Origin: CAVYXZ01 sp963772595
Lineage (GTDB): Bacteria; Chloroflexota; Anaerolineae; Aggregatilineales; Phototrophicaceae
NCBI GenBank assembly: GCA_963772595.1
Contig: CAVYXZ010000007.1
Location: 620,001 to 684,000, forward strand
Length of the DNA: 64,000 bases
Direction: 5' to 3'
The position numbers and the translations under genes are program-made. This document shows positions 30,712 through 40,868 of this stretch, piece after piece. Below the pieces are notes generated by a model. It searched no databases and had not been told where the DNA came from. It saw nothing but the letters and a program-made list of their open reading frames with translations. Each line of letters begins with the position of its first letter. Position 1 is the stretch's first letter.

Positions 30712-31080
30712 CTATTTGACCTTCCTGAGTAACAGATTAAGGGAACCCAGGCGCAGCTCGGTATCTTGATAGAGGGGGTAAGGCTTGTCAGGCTGCAAGC
30801 GTTCACCGTTCAAGAACGTCCCATTCACCGAGTCGAGGTCGAGAATATAAACTAAATCCTCGTGATTGACCAGGGCGGCATGTCGCCGCGAGACGCCGAG
30901 TTCAAGGGCCTTGAAGTCCGCTAGATCGATATCGGGCCGGTAAGAGCTTCGCGGATCAGAACGCCCCAGCACGTAGCCCGTGATACCAGGCGCGGCGATC
31001 TGCTGCACGGTGACTTGAGGATCCACGATCTCGACCGTAAAGTATCCTGTTGATGCCAGCTTGCCGGTTTTATCGGACAT
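30712..31080 (-). CDS. FHA-domain protein
   Basis: 122 residues that are essentially one forkhead-associated domain binding phosphothreonine peptides: YVLGRSDP, LGVSRRHAALV, YILDLDSVNGTFLNGERL with the conserved Gly-Arg, Ser-x-x-His and Asn-Gly. A short N-terminal tail (Thr-rich) could itself be phosphorylated. No kinase gene is in the window. Confidence 0.88.
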   Translation of the reverse strand: MSDKTGKLASTGYFTVEIVDPQVTVQQIAAPGITGYVLGRSDPRSSYRPDIDLADFKALELGVSRRHAALVNHEDLVYILDLDSVNGTFLNGERLQPDKPYPLYQDTELRLGSLNLLLRKVK

Positions 31081-31246
31081 TTCTCTATTTTTACATATAT
31101 CAGGTTAAAAGAACATAGCCATTTGGCCTATTAAATCGCATCTTATAATTTACTCATTATTCGGAATCTTTTCACGCTGCCGCAAGTCCCAAACGCGCTT
31201 TTCGCCTTAGAATTTAATCAAGGTGTAATATAGAGAGGCATATGCC

Positions 31247-31525
31247 ATGAACGCCAACTCCCGTAGACTTGAGCCTTATTTTCGTAACGGCCTACTCTAT
31301 TTCCCGCAGCGTACCATCGAAGCGCTGCTTGCAGTGGGACTGGATCAGAACATCAGCGAAAAAGCGCTGCGTGGACTCGCCCTGGATGATGTCCATAGCC
31401 TGACCCAATTGAGCCAGGCGATCCAGGTCTTCGTGGGCCAGGTCGAACGTGAAACCGCAATTGCTGGCGCTTTGACCTCTGAAGAATCGCACTTCGCGCT
31501 GACCGGGCTGCCTGAACGGGTCTGA
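31247..31525 (+). CDS. Small hypothetical protein
   Basis: 92 residues, helical, no membrane segment and no family that I recognise. AGAGAGG lies upstream of the ATG. The 166 bases to its left are AT-rich, with TAATAT just before the gene as a possible -10 box. It is bounded by FHA on the left and a membrane protein gene on the right, both on the other strand. Confidence 0.5.
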   Translation: MNANSRRLEPYFRNGLLYFPQRTIEALLAVGLDQNISEKALRGLALDDVHSLTQLSQAIQVFVGQVERETAIAGALTSEESHFALTGLPERV

Positions 31526-31623
31526 CACCAGCGCCGCGCTTCCTTTCATTTCCCTGAAGTCTCAGCAATCAAGCCATCACTTCCAGATGCCGGATACTGT
31601 GGGCGATGTGATTCTCCATCGCC

Positions 31624-32160
31624 CTATGACAGCCCATCAATATGCCCACGAAAGACCTCGCTGGGCCGCCACTTTGCTACATCACGGTGCTTCGCTGGGG
31701 CGAGGCTCAACAGCACATTCGCCTTCGGATTCCGCAAGTAATACACGATGTAGGTCTGGTTGGCACGCAGCGGCAGCCAGGGAGCCAGCCGCTTCTTGAA
31801 GCGGATGCGCTTGCCATCCTTCGTGTACAGCACCAGCGTCTGCCAGGTGAACAGGTGGTTGATGGCTTGATCGCGCGTGTAGAGTTCTGCGAAACGAACC
31901 GGCGCGCGCGAGTAACGGAAGGCGCGCCACAGAGTCGGCACCATCACGACCAGCAGTACCACCGCCGCGATAAACAGGATTCCCCGGAAACCCAGCAGCA
32001 GACGCGGCCCCAGCACCATCAGCGCGGGCGAGGCCAGCAGCAAAATCACCACCAGCGGCTCGCTGACCATGTCTTTCCACTGCTCGCCGGTCAGCTTGCC
32101 ATCCCGGTTGGTCAGCAGACGCTCGCGCATCTCCGGCGGTACGGTATCAGGTCCGGGCAT
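31624..32160 (-). CDS. Membrane protein of unknown function
   Basis: 178 residues with a polar start (residues 1-32), two adjacent membrane helices (LVVILLLASPALMVLG; ILFIAAVVLLVVMVPTL) and a C-terminal cytoplasmic-looking domain of about 90 residues with WQTLVLYTKDGKRIRFKKRL and TYIVYYLRNPKANVLLSLAP. This layout recalls PH-like membrane proteins but I cannot name a family. It overlaps the upstream EamA gene by 14 bases. Confidence 0.55.
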   Translation of the reverse strand: MPGPDTVPPEMRERLLTNRDGKLTGEQWKDMVSEPLVVILLLASPALMVLGPRLLLGFRGILFIAAVVLLVVMVPTLWRAFRYSRAPVRFAELYTRDQAINHLFTWQTLVLYTKDGKRIRFKKRLAPWLPLRANQTYIVYYLRNPKANVLLSLAPAKHRDVAKWRPSEVFRGHIDGLS

Positions 32161-33061
32161 CAGCCGCCTCGATGGCGGGGATCCGCCGCCGCGAACGCCG
32201 CACTTGCAGCAGCACCAGGCTCACCACAATCAGGGCACCACCCAGCACCTGAATCGCCCCCATCCGCTCGCCCAGCAGCACTGCGCCCAGCACCGCCGTC
32301 CCCACCGGCTCGATGGTGCTGAAGATGGCCGCCCGCGAGGCCCCCAGGCGTTCAATCGCCAGGGTGAACAGGAAGACCGGCATCACCGTGCTGAAAGTCG
32401 CCAGCACGATCAGCAGCAGCCAGGTCCGCAGGTCTGGCGGCGGGCTGACTCCGCGCAGCAGGGCCAGCAGCCACACACTGATAAACGTGCCTGTCAGAGT
32501 CCAGGCACTGGCCCGGCGGGCCGCCTGATTGCCGCGCACCAGATGGTTGTTCAACAGGAAATACAGCGCGATCAGCAGGGCGTTGACGAAAGCCAGCAGC
32601 ACCCCTAACGCCGCTTGATTCCCCGCGCTGACATCGTCCTGCGGCACGATCAGCACGATACCCAGCAGAACCAGCCCCAGCGCCAGCCAGGTTTGCAGCG
32701 GCAGCCGTTCGCCGCGCAGCAGATTGATGACCACGATCATGGCCGGATGGCTGAAGAACAGCAGCGTGAAGATGCCCGCAGGCAGATATTGCAGGCCGAT
32801 GAAGGCTGTCAGCGCGCCCATCGCCAGCAGCGCACCCAGCAGGATCAACCCCCGGCGCGGCAGCGGCTCATCCGGCGGCGGCAGGCGCAGCGCAAAGATC
32901 AGCGCCCAGATCACCGGAAAAGCCAGCGTAAAGCGCCAGATGGCAATGTCAAGCGGCTGAATGCCGGATTCCTGAATCCATTTGACCAGGATAGGAAAGC
33001 AGGAGTAGCCCACTACGCCGATCAAAATAAAGACGACGCCGCTGTGTAGGAGAGTTTTCAT
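32147..33061 (-). CDS. EamA (DMT superfamily) transporter
   Basis: About 305 residues with ten predicted helices in two EamA repeats (first ends near LALGLVLLGIVLIVP, second near IQVLGGALIVVSLVLLQV). Repeat 1 shows AIWRFTLAFPVIWALIF; repeat 2 contains IFSTIEPVGTAVLGAVLLGE, the typical E-P signature. Exporter of small metabolites; substrate unknown. ATG 33061 gives the usual short N terminus. It starts just after the nuo terminator and so is separately transcribed. Confidence 0.85.
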   Translation of the reverse strand: MKTLLHSGVVFILIGVVGYSCFPILVKWIQESGIQPLDIAIWRFTLAFPVIWALIFALRLPPPDEPLPRRGLILLGALLAMGALTAFIGLQYLPAGIFTLLFFSHPAMIVVINLLRGERLPLQTWLALGLVLLGIVLIVPQDDVSAGNQAALGVLLAFVNALLIALYFLLNNHLVRGNQAARRASAWTLTGTFISVWLLALLRGVSPPPDLRTWLLLIVLATFSTVMPVFLFTLAIERLGASRAAIFSTIEPVGTAVLGAVLLGERMGAIQVLGGALIVVSLVLLQVRRSRRRIPAIEAADART

Positions 33062-33083
33062 GAACCCAGTCTTATCAATAAGC

Positions 33084-33109
33084 AAAAAGGACACGGTCTG
33101 GCCGTGTCC
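33084..33109 (-). terminator. Rho-independent terminator of the nuo operon
   Basis: On the minus strand GGACACGG, loop CCAGA and CCGTGTCC form an eight-pair stem followed by five T. It lies 26 bases after the nuoN stop and marks the operon end. Confidence 0.9.
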
Positions 33110-33134
33110 CGTTTAGCAGTACGAAGTTGCTTGC

Positions 33135-34640
33135 TTAGGGCGCGGCCAGTGCGATTGCGATGGGGCCTGCCAGATTCGTCATCAACATAGGGAAGATGCC
33201 CAGCAGCAGGGTCCCGGCAAAGGTGACGTAAATAGCCCAATTCAGGTACGGAGTCTCGCCAGGGGCGGAGTCGCCTTCGCCATCGCGCAAGAACATGCGG
33301 ACGATGATACCCACATAGTAATACGCGCTGACGACGCTCATCAGGACGCCCAGCACCGCCAGCCAGGTGAGGCCGGATTGCAGAGTCACCTGGAAAACCA
33401 GCCACTTGCCCATAAAGCCAGCCGTCAGCGGAATGCCCGTCAGGCTGAGCATGAAGATCGACATAATGATCGCCAGCAGCGGCTTGCTGCGGCCCAGACC
33501 GACGAACTGGTCGAGATCGGTCCCGCTGCCGTCATCGCGTTCGAGCGCCATCGCCACTGCGAAGGCCCCCAGGTTGGTGAACATATAGGCCAGCAGATAC
33601 ACCAGCACCGCCCGCGCCGCCTGATCAGCAAAGCCCGCCGTGCCCGCTGCCGCGACGGCCATCATGGCATACCCGGCATGAGCAATCGAGGAATAAGCCA
33701 GCAGACGCTTCACGTTGGTCTGCACGACGGCGACCAGATTACCCAGGATCAATGTGGCAGCCGCGATAAGCGAGATCGTCACCTGCCAGGCGACCACATC
33801 CGAACTGCCGACGACGAAGGTGGGCAGCGCCACGATCAGCACGCGCAGCAGCGCTGCGAAACCACCGACCTTTGCGCCCACGCTCATGAAGGCCGTTACC
33901 GGGGTCGGCGCGCCTTCGTAGACATCCGGCGTCCACATGTGGAAAGGCACCGCCGCCACTTTGAAGCCCAGGCCGACGATCACCAGCCCGCTGCCGACCA
34001 GCAGCAGCGTCTGCGACGAATTGATGACAACTGCGCCCGTGAGCGCGGCCATAATATCCGGCAGTTGGGTCGTCCCGGTCGCACCGTAGACCAGGGCCGC
34101 ACCGAAGACGAAGAAGGCACTGGAGAAAGCCCCCAGCACCAGATACTTCATGCCGCTTTCTTCAGATTTCGGATTGGGATAGCGGAAGGCCGAAAGCACG
34201 TAGAGCGGGATGCTGAGCAGTTCCAGCGCCACAAAGATGACGATCAGGTTGTTGGCGTGCCCCATCAGCATGACGCCGCTGGTCGTAAACAGGATCAGTG
34301 TGTAATACTCACCGCGCTCCAACCCCGTCCGCTTGACGTAATCAATGCTCATGAGGATGCTGATGAAGGCCGTCAGCAGCGCGACCACGTTGACCAGGGC
34401 GCTGAAGGCATCGACGCGGAACATGCCGAAGAAGGCCGTATCCGTAACGTTATAGGCCCCCAGGTTAAGCACAAAGCTCACGATGATACCGGCAATCGCC
34501 AGCCAGGCCGTCAGCGTTTTGCGGTCCTTGGGGATAAAGAGATCGATCACCAGCAGCAAACTGGCCCCCAGCGCCAGACTCGCAACCGGCCAGGTATAGG
34601 CCAGGTTGAGATCTGCGAGAGTCGGTGCGTCAAGCAGCAT
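33135..34640 (-). CDS. nuoN: NADH-quinone oxidoreductase subunit N
   Basis: Proton-channel subunit of complex I, 501 residues, about 14 helices, read without interruption. Key residues of the antiporter fold are seen in the ALELLSIPLYVLSAF stretch (helix 5 Glu), the MWTPDVYEGAPTPVTAFMSV region and the VKRLLAYSSIAHAGYAM lysine region. It is the last gene of the nuo operon, nine bases after nuoM. Confidence 0.93.
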   Translation of the reverse strand: MLLDAPTLADLNLAYTWPVASLALGASLLLVIDLFIPKDRKTLTAWLAIAGIIVSFVLNLGAYNVTDTAFFGMFRVDAFSALVNVVALLTAFISILMSIDYVKRTGLERGEYYTLILFTTSGVMLMGHANNLIVIFVALELLSIPLYVLSAFRYPNPKSEESGMKYLVLGAFSSAFFVFGAALVYGATGTTQLPDIMAALTGAVVINSSQTLLLVGSGLVIVGLGFKVAAVPFHMWTPDVYEGAPTPVTAFMSVGAKVGGFAALLRVLIVALPTFVVGSSDVVAWQVTISLIAAATLILGNLVAVVQTNVKRLLAYSSIAHAGYAMMAVAAAGTAGFADQAARAVLVYLLAYMFTNLGAFAVAMALERDDGSGTDLDQFVGLGRSKPLLAIIMSIFMLSLTGIPLTAGFMGKWLVFQVTLQSGLTWLAVLGVLMSVVSAYYYVGIIVRMFLRDGEGDSAPGETPYLNWAIYVTFAGTLLLGIFPMLMTNLAGPIAIALAAP

Positions 34641-34649
34641 GAAGCCCTC

Positions 34650-36257
34650 CTAGCGATCCTGGTTCAGGACCAGCGCGTTCTGATCCGGCAGCGTACGCGA
34701 CATTGTCCTTCTGGGGGATATGACCCTGAACATCACTGACCAGTTTATTCACCGTCGCATCCATCGTCGAGAAGAAGGGCGCGGGCTGAATACCGATCAG
34801 CAGAATAGCGATGATGATCGGGACCAGCACCGCTTTTTCCTGCCAGTGAAGCTGCGGCAGACCGCGATTTTCTTCGTTGGTCACATCGCCCATGTAAACC
34901 TTCTGGAACATGATACAGCAAGTAGATCGCGGCCAGGATCACGCCCATCGTCGCGAAGAGCGTGAAGGCGAAGCTCAGCACCTGGCTGCCCATCGACCCT
35001 AAGCAGGATGGTGAACTCGCCGACGAAACCGTTGAGTCCCGGCATCCCCATACTGCTTAACACGACCAGCAGGCTCACACCGCCAAAGAGCGGCATCACC
35101 TTCCAGATTCCGCCGAAAGCATTCAAGCGCTTTGGTATGGCGTCGTTCGTAGAGCATCCCGACGATCAAGAATAAGCCGCCTGTGCTGACGCCGTGATTG
35201 ACCATTTGCAGCACGCCGCCCTGGATACCCTGCGAATTGAGCGCGAAGATGCCCAGCACCACGAAGCCGAGATGGCTTACCGAGGAGTAAGCGACCAGTT
35301 TCTTGACATCATCCTGCGCATAGCTGACCCATGCGCCGTAGATAATGCCGATCACCGCCAGCATGGCGATGACGGGTGCCCAGTGAACACTGGCCTCCGG
35401 GAAGAGCGGCAGATTGAAGCGCACCAGACCGTAAGTCCCCATCTTCAGCAGCACGCCCGCCAGGATGACCGAGCCAGCCGTCGGGGCCTGCACGTGCGCA
35501 TCCGGCAGCCAACTGTGCAGCGGCCAGATCGGCACTTTGATGGCGAAGGCGATGAAGAAGCCCAGGAACAGGAAGGACTGCACACTGCCCGCGCCCAGCA
35601 GACCGTTGAACGGCAGGTCCAGAGCGCCGCTCTGGATCATGGCGATCACGTCCGGCAGGGCGAAGGTCCCGGCCTGGCGTACCCAGGTAACAGGATCGCC
35701 AGCAGCATCAGGATCGACCCGGCCATGGTATACAGGAAGAACTTGACCGCCGCATAGACGCGCTGTTCCGCGCCCCAGATGCCGATCAGGAAGTACATCG
35801 GCACCAGCGTGACTTCCCAGAAGATGTAGAACAGGAAGAGGTCCTGCGCCACGAAGACGCCCAGCATGGCCCATTCCAGCAGCAGCATGAAGGCGAAATA
35901 CAGCTTCGCGCGTCCACGCTCTTCAATGACATGCGCGCGGAAGGAGCTGAGAATCGCCAGCGGCATGATGAAGCCCGTCAGCAGCAGCAGCAGCAAACTC
36001 AGGCCGTCGATGCCGACGTAGTAACTGATGTTGTACTGTGGCAGCCAGTTAAGCCGCTGCACCATTTGCAGGCCCGGCTCCGACTGGTTATAGCCAGCCC
36101 ACAGCACCAGAATTCCGACGAAAGTCGCCAGACTGAAGCCGAGGGCCGTCCATTTGATATTCTCAGTCTGTTCTTCTTTCATGAACAGCAGGACGAACAT
36201 CCCAAGCAGCGGTAGGAACAGAACTACCGAGATGAGCGAAAGCGCAGTCGATTCCAT
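34650..36257 (-). CDS. nuoM: NADH-quinone oxidoreductase subunit M, about five frameshifts
   Basis: Antiporter-like complex I subunit. In order: LFYIFWEVTLVPMYFLIGIWG (helix 5 Glu), VPIWPLHSWLPDAHVQAPTAGSVILAGVLLKMGTYGL, DVKKLVAYSSVSHLGFVVLG, LLVVLSSMGMPGLNGFVGEF and the final helix LVPIIIAILLIGIQPAPF. The pieces lie in different frames with junctions near 35695, 35125, 35000, 34910 and 34705. The stop TAG at 34650 is reached after RTLPDQNALVLNQDR. The total of about 535 residues is somewhat long but plausible. No conserved block is missing, so I read this as one intact gene with base-level errors. Confidence 0.85.
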
Positions 36258-36274
36258 AAGGTTAAGTTTCTCCC

Positions 36275-38687
36275 TCAGCCGTTTTGAATCATCGGTAACA
36301 GAATAATGACGATGACAAACACTACACCGAGCAGCAGGCTGATGGCGTAGGTCCGTACGTAGCCCGTCTGCACACGCCGCAGCCGTCCACTGGCCCGGCG
36401 AGTCAGCGTCCCTACCCCGTTGACCGTGCCATCGATCAAGCCCTGGTCCACCGGGTTCTTGAGCAGCTGCGACAGCGCGTTGAAGCCGCGCAGCAGCACG
36501 TCGTTGTGAACGTAATCGTGCCAGAAGTTCCAGTCAAGCTGGTTCGCCAGGAAGGCCGCCGTCTGGTTGTAGGGGTTCACGAAAATGCGGACAGTAGAAC
36601 TCGTCCCAGTACAGGCGCGCGTTTGACAGGTTCCAGATCGCCCCGGTGCTGGGGTTGACCGCCAGCGGGTCGCTGCCATCGGTCGTCAGCGCGTGACCAT
36701 GCCCGTAGATGCGCCGCGCCAGCCAGATGCCGCCCAGGCCCAGCGCCAGCGCCGGGATGGCGATCAGCGGGTTAAAGACCCCGCCCTGCGGCGGATAAGG
36801 ATGCACATTCACCAGCGACCATTCCAGGAAGTGAATCAGCTTGCCTTCGCCGAAAATGTTGGAAGGCCCAGAATCTGCGAGGGCGTGTTGATGAAGCCCA
36901 CAAACAGGCTGCCCAGTGCCAGAATCAACAGCGGGATCGTCATCGAGGGCACGCTCTCCGGCGCGTTCTCAGCCGCCTCGCTGCGTGCCGAGCCGAAGAA
37001 GACCATCTCCATCTGCCGCCACATATAGAAAGCGGTAAAGGCTGCCGCCACCAGCAGCAGACCCAGCGCCACATAGCCGCTGATCTGCCCCAGGACGCTC
37101 TGACGGTACAGGCCCGCCAGCCAGGAATCGCCGAGAATTTCATCCTTCGACCAGAACCCGGCGAAGGGGATGATCCCGGCAAGGGCCAGCGTGCCGAAGA
37201 GATAGCTGATGTAAGTCAGGGGCATTCGCCGCGCCAGACCGCCCATGTTGCGCATGTCCTGCGGGTCGAACTCGTCCTCGTCCTCGTGGTGCCCGTCCCC
37301 ATGCTCATGGGCGTGGTGATGGCCGTGCTCCATGCCGTGAATGACCGAGCCGCTGCCCAGGAAGAGCAGCGCTTTGAAGAAGGCGTGCGTCACCATGTGG
37401 AATATGGCCGCGCCATACGCGCCGACGCCGACCGCCGCCACCATAAAGCCTAGCTGGCTGATCGTGCTGTAAGCCAGCACGCGCTTGATGTCCCACTGCC
37501 CCATCGCAATATAACCCGCGATGAGCGCCGTGACCGCACCGACCAGCGTTACAATCAGCGAGGTCACTTCGGCGTTAGAGAACAGCACGTTAGAGCGCAC
37601 CATCATGTAAACGCCCGCCGTGACCATCGTAGCCGCGTGGATCAGCGCGCTGACCGGTGTCGGGCCAGCCATTGCGTCCGGCAGCCAGACGAACAAGGGG
37701 ATCTGGGCTGATTTACCTGTCGCACCTAACAACAGGAACAGTGTAATCAGGACGATAACCGTCTCAATCGGCAGGTTGATGTTGCCGAACTGGACCGTTG
37801 CACCTGCATCGATCATCCGCTGAGCCTGGCCGAAGACGCCCAACTGCTCAGTGGCGAACACCTGGTTATCCAGGTAGGGCGGCGGGAAGTTCGATTCACC
37901 TTCGTGCCCTGCTTCCGCCGTCGTCGAGGCTTCTGCGGCATGTTCAGCCTCGGTCGGAGCCGCCTCCGCTGGAGTAGCAGCAGCCTCCTCTTCGGCGTTC
38001 AACTCAGCCACGTTCTCTTGCAGATACGGCACATTGGCGATCTCGCCGGGACGGTAATAATCGAGCGTGCCGAAGGTCCAGAAGATCAGGAAGATCGCCA
38101 TCAACATGCCGAAGTCGCCGACACGGTTGGCGATCATAGCCTTGCGGGCGGCGTTGCTGTTCTTCCAGCCCACGCCACCGGGCTTATCAAACCAGAAGCC
38201 GATCAGCAGGAAGGAACAAACGCCCACGCCTTCCCAGCCGACGAACATCATCAGGAAGTTGTTGCCCGAAACCAGGATGAACATGAAGGCCAGGAACATG
38301 TTCAGGTAGGCGAAGAAGCGCGGGAAGCGCGGGTCGCCGTGCATGTAACCGATGGCATAGATGTGAATGAGCGTCCCGACGAAGGAGACGAACATCATCA
38401 TCGTGACGCTGAGCGTGTCCACCCGCATTTGCCAGGGAATCTCGACCACGTCGCCGATACGGATCCAGCCGTCAAGAATAGGCGGATTCGACAATGGCGG
38501 CCTGCCCGTGATTGCCGCTCAGGTAGGCTAACAGCAGCAGCGCGATGACAAAGGTCAGCGACGAGGCGAGAATCGCCACGCGGCTGGACCAGGCTTCACC
38601 TAACTTCGCGCCCCAAAAAAAGTTGATGAGCATCCCGGTGAAGGGGATGAGGATAAGTAAGGGAACAAGCTGTGGATACGTGTCCAT
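36275..38687 (-). CDS. nuoL: NADH-quinone oxidoreductase subunit L, frameshifted, with acidic and His-rich insertions
   Basis: Largest antiporter-like subunit, about 800 residues. The core is clear: FVGWEGVGVCSFLLIGFWF, ANRVGDFGMLMAIFLIF, FVWLPDAMAGPTPVSALIHAATMVTAGVYMM, DIKRVLAYSTISQLGFM. Frames change near 38485, 36855 and 36590, and the last part (GTVNGVGTLTRRASGRLRRVQTGYVRTYAISLLLG) is the end of the long lateral helix. Two unusual loops occur: an Ala/Glu/Thr-rich stretch of about 45 residues (around 37890-38000) and GMEHGHHHAHEHGDGHHEDEDE (around 37260-37330), rich in His, Asp and Glu. It starts two bases from nuoK. Confidence 0.88.
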
Positions 38688-38689
38688 CG

Positions 38690-38998
38690 CTAACCTTCAA
38701 GCTGGTTCAAATCGTCAATACTGATGCTTTGCTTGGTACGGAAAATCGCCACGATCAGCGCCAGTCCAACGGCGACTTCGGCAGCGGCAACGGTAATTAC
38801 AAAGAAGACGAATAACTGCCCGTCGGCATTGCCCCATTGACGCGAAAAGGCCACCAGGGCTAAATTGGCCGCATTCAGCATCAATTCCACCGACATAAAC
38901 ACGAGAATCGCGTTACGGCGCAGCAGCACCCCCAGCACGCCCAGGACAAACAACACCAGGGACAGCATCACATAGGCATCGGTCGTGACCATCGTCAT
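38690..38998 (-). CDS. nuoK: NADH-quinone oxidoreductase subunit K
   Basis: 102 residues, three helices, full length. It has LVFMSVELMLNAANLALVAF with the membrane Glu of helix 2 and VTVAAAEVAVGLALIVAIFR with the helix 3 Glu, both part of the central proton path. The frame is intact; it begins six bases after the inferred nuoJ stop. Confidence 0.93.
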   Translation of the reverse strand: MTMVTTDAYVMLSLVLFVLGVLGVLLRRNAILVFMSVELMLNAANLALVAFSRQWGNADGQLFVFFVITVAAAEVAVGLALIVAIFRTKQSISIDDLNQLEG

Positions 38999-39004
38999 CG
39001 TCTC

Positions 39005-40269
39005 CTAATCGCCCGCAGGCTCATCTGCTGCCGCCGGGAGCTGTTCCGGCGGGCTGCCACGTTCCTGAGTCACGTCCTGCCCCACCTGCGATGCGATCAC
39101 GCTGGTCAGCGGACGGCTGACGCGGCGGCGTCCCAGCCGGGCATGAGCCAGTGCAGCCGAACTCTCTGGGCTTATGGGTCAGGACAATTGCGCCGACCAT
39201 CGCCACCAGCAGCAGGAACGCGACCGCCTGCATCGGCAGCATGTAACGGCTGAACAGGAGTTCACCCACATCTACCGGGCTGCCAAAGGGCGGGGCCACC
39301 GGCGCGATCAAGGGCAGCGCTACCGCCCGCGTGACATCGGGGAAACGCTGATCCGGCGCGACGATCAAGAGCGTGAGGGTATCGCGCGCAACCTTGAACA
39401 CTTCCTGATTGCGCAGCGGAGCCAGCACATTCTGATTCTGATCCACAATGGCCCAGGTTTGCAGGCTGGTGTCCTCCGGGACTTCGAGCGCCGCAGACTG
39501 AGTATCCGCAGGAATGTCAGACAGCAGCGAAACCGTGTCCTCAGTGTCAGTCGCGTTGCCAGAATCGACCAGGCTGACCGGCTCGGTGTAGGCGTTAAAC
39601 ACCATGACGCGCCCGCTGCGTTCAGATGTAGGCGCGACGTTATCGTCAATCACGCTCAGGCTGGTGCTGCCGTCTGACGGATACACCAGCGCCGTCCCGA
39701 CAAAGCCGCGATCCAGGCTGACTGTCTGGTCCAGCAAGGTTGCACCGCCATCTACAGCAGTCACGGTCAGTTCGTGATCGCCAGGGCTGAGGCGCATGTA
39801 GCCGACCGAGCCGCCAAAGGCCAGGTCCGCCTCAACCGTCTCGCCATCAACGGCCAGGGACGCATCCTGCGAGGTCAGCAGCGCCACTCGCAAGCGCGGC
39901 TCCCCGCTGACCGGCGTGAATTCGTTAACCGGACCTCCGCCCAGCGCCAGCGCGATGACAAACAAAAACACCAAGCGCCAGCAGCATCGCCACCGGCGTC
40001 AGCCAGCGGAAAGGCGTGCCGCCCTCAAAATTAGCTGGGGACAGGAGCATAATCACAAATAAGAACAGCACCATGATCGCCCCGGCGTATACAATCACCT
40101 GCACCATCGCCAGGAAGGGTGCGTTCAGCATCAGGAACAGAAAGGCGATACAGCCCATCGTCACGATCAGAAACAGCGCGCTGTGAACGGCGTTATCGCC
40201 CAACAGCATCAACGCAGCCGAGACGACAGCGATTACGCCCACAATAATAAACAAGCTCACTTCGGTCAT
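39005..40269 (-). CDS. nuoJ: NADH-quinone oxidoreductase subunit J with an inserted DUF4397-like domain, frameshifted
   Basis: The first part is ordinary NuoJ: DNAVHSALFLIVTMGCIAFLFLMLNAPFLAMVQVIVYAGAIMVLFLFVIMLL and then the fourth helix. After GGPVNEFTPVSG comes about 210 residues foreign to NuoJ: LRVALLTSQDASLAVDGETV, LAFGGSVGYMRLSPGDHELTV, GTALVYPSDG, then SGRVMVFNAYTEP and TLLIVAPDQRFPDV. The opening matches the DUF4397 pattern (hydrophobic-R-V, x-G-x-Y-x-x-x-x-x-G). The usual NuoJ ending VGELLFSRYMLPMQAVAFLLLVAMVGAIVLTHK follows. Two frame breaks occur, near 39970 and 39165; the real stop is the TAG at 39005-39007. The product is about 420 residues against about 170-190 normally. Confidence 0.82.
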
Positions 40270-40360
40270 TCGCGTCAGTCCTATGGAACTTTGTGGATTT
40301 TAGCGCAAATAGCGCCAGAGTCAAACCTCCGGCGCTGCGTTCCCCCTGCTCTGAACCCGA

Positions 40361-40855
40361 TTAATACGGGTCTTCCATATCTGGAATCGAGCGGTCAAAA
40401 CTGCCCGGTTCCACCTGCTGCGGCGTCGCGGGCATTCCCTCCGGCGGATCGACGATCAGCATATCCTTGGTATAGATAGCGTCGCGCCGGTCGGAAAAGC
40501 TGAGCCGGTGTTCGCGCGTCAGCACAATTGCTTCTGTCGGGCAGGCATCTTCACAGTAGCCGCAGAAGATGCAGCGCAGCATGTTGATCTCGTAGGTCTT
40601 GGCGTAGCGTTCGCCAGGGCTGAAGCGTGCTTCGTCGCTGTTTTCCGCCGCCTCCACCCAGATAGCATCCGCCGGGCAGGCCGCCGCACACAGCGAACAG
40701 CCGATACACTTTTCCAGACCGTTATCATAGCGCCGGAGTTCATGACGCCCTTTGAAACGCTGCTTGAAGGGCCGCATCTCTTCCGGGTATTGGATCGTCA
40801 CCGGCTCTTCGAGCACATGCTTAAAGGTTGTCTGGAAACCGCGAATCAAGTTCAT
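40361..40855 (-). CDS. nuoI: NADH-quinone oxidoreductase subunit I
   Basis: About 164 residues with the two 4Fe-4S clusters of the TYKY subunit: CIGCSLCAAACP and CIFCGYCEDACP, each closed by the partner cysteine of the other motif. They pass electrons to N2. The N-terminal amphipathic helix (RGFQTTFKHVLEEPVTIQYP) binds the membrane arm. I start at ATG 40855, 13 bases after the inferred nuoH stop. The frame is intact. Confidence 0.92.
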   Translation of the reverse strand: MNLIRGFQTTFKHVLEEPVTIQYPEEMRPFKQRFKGRHELRRYDNGLEKCIGCSLCAAACPADAIWVEAAENSDEARFSPGERYAKTYEINMLRCIFCGYCEDACPTEAIVLTREHRLSFSDRRDAIYTKDMLIVDPPEGMPATPQQVEPGSFDRSIPDMEDPY

Positions 40856-40868
40856 AGCTGTAACCTCA

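Noticed and set aside
33378..34739. Open frame antisense to nuoN and the end of nuoM
   Set aside because: His, Gln and Asp-rich nonsense protein opposite a clear membrane protein.
34650..36257. Programmed ribosomal frameshifting in nuoM
   Set aside because: Five breaks in one gene without common slippery sites point to indel errors.
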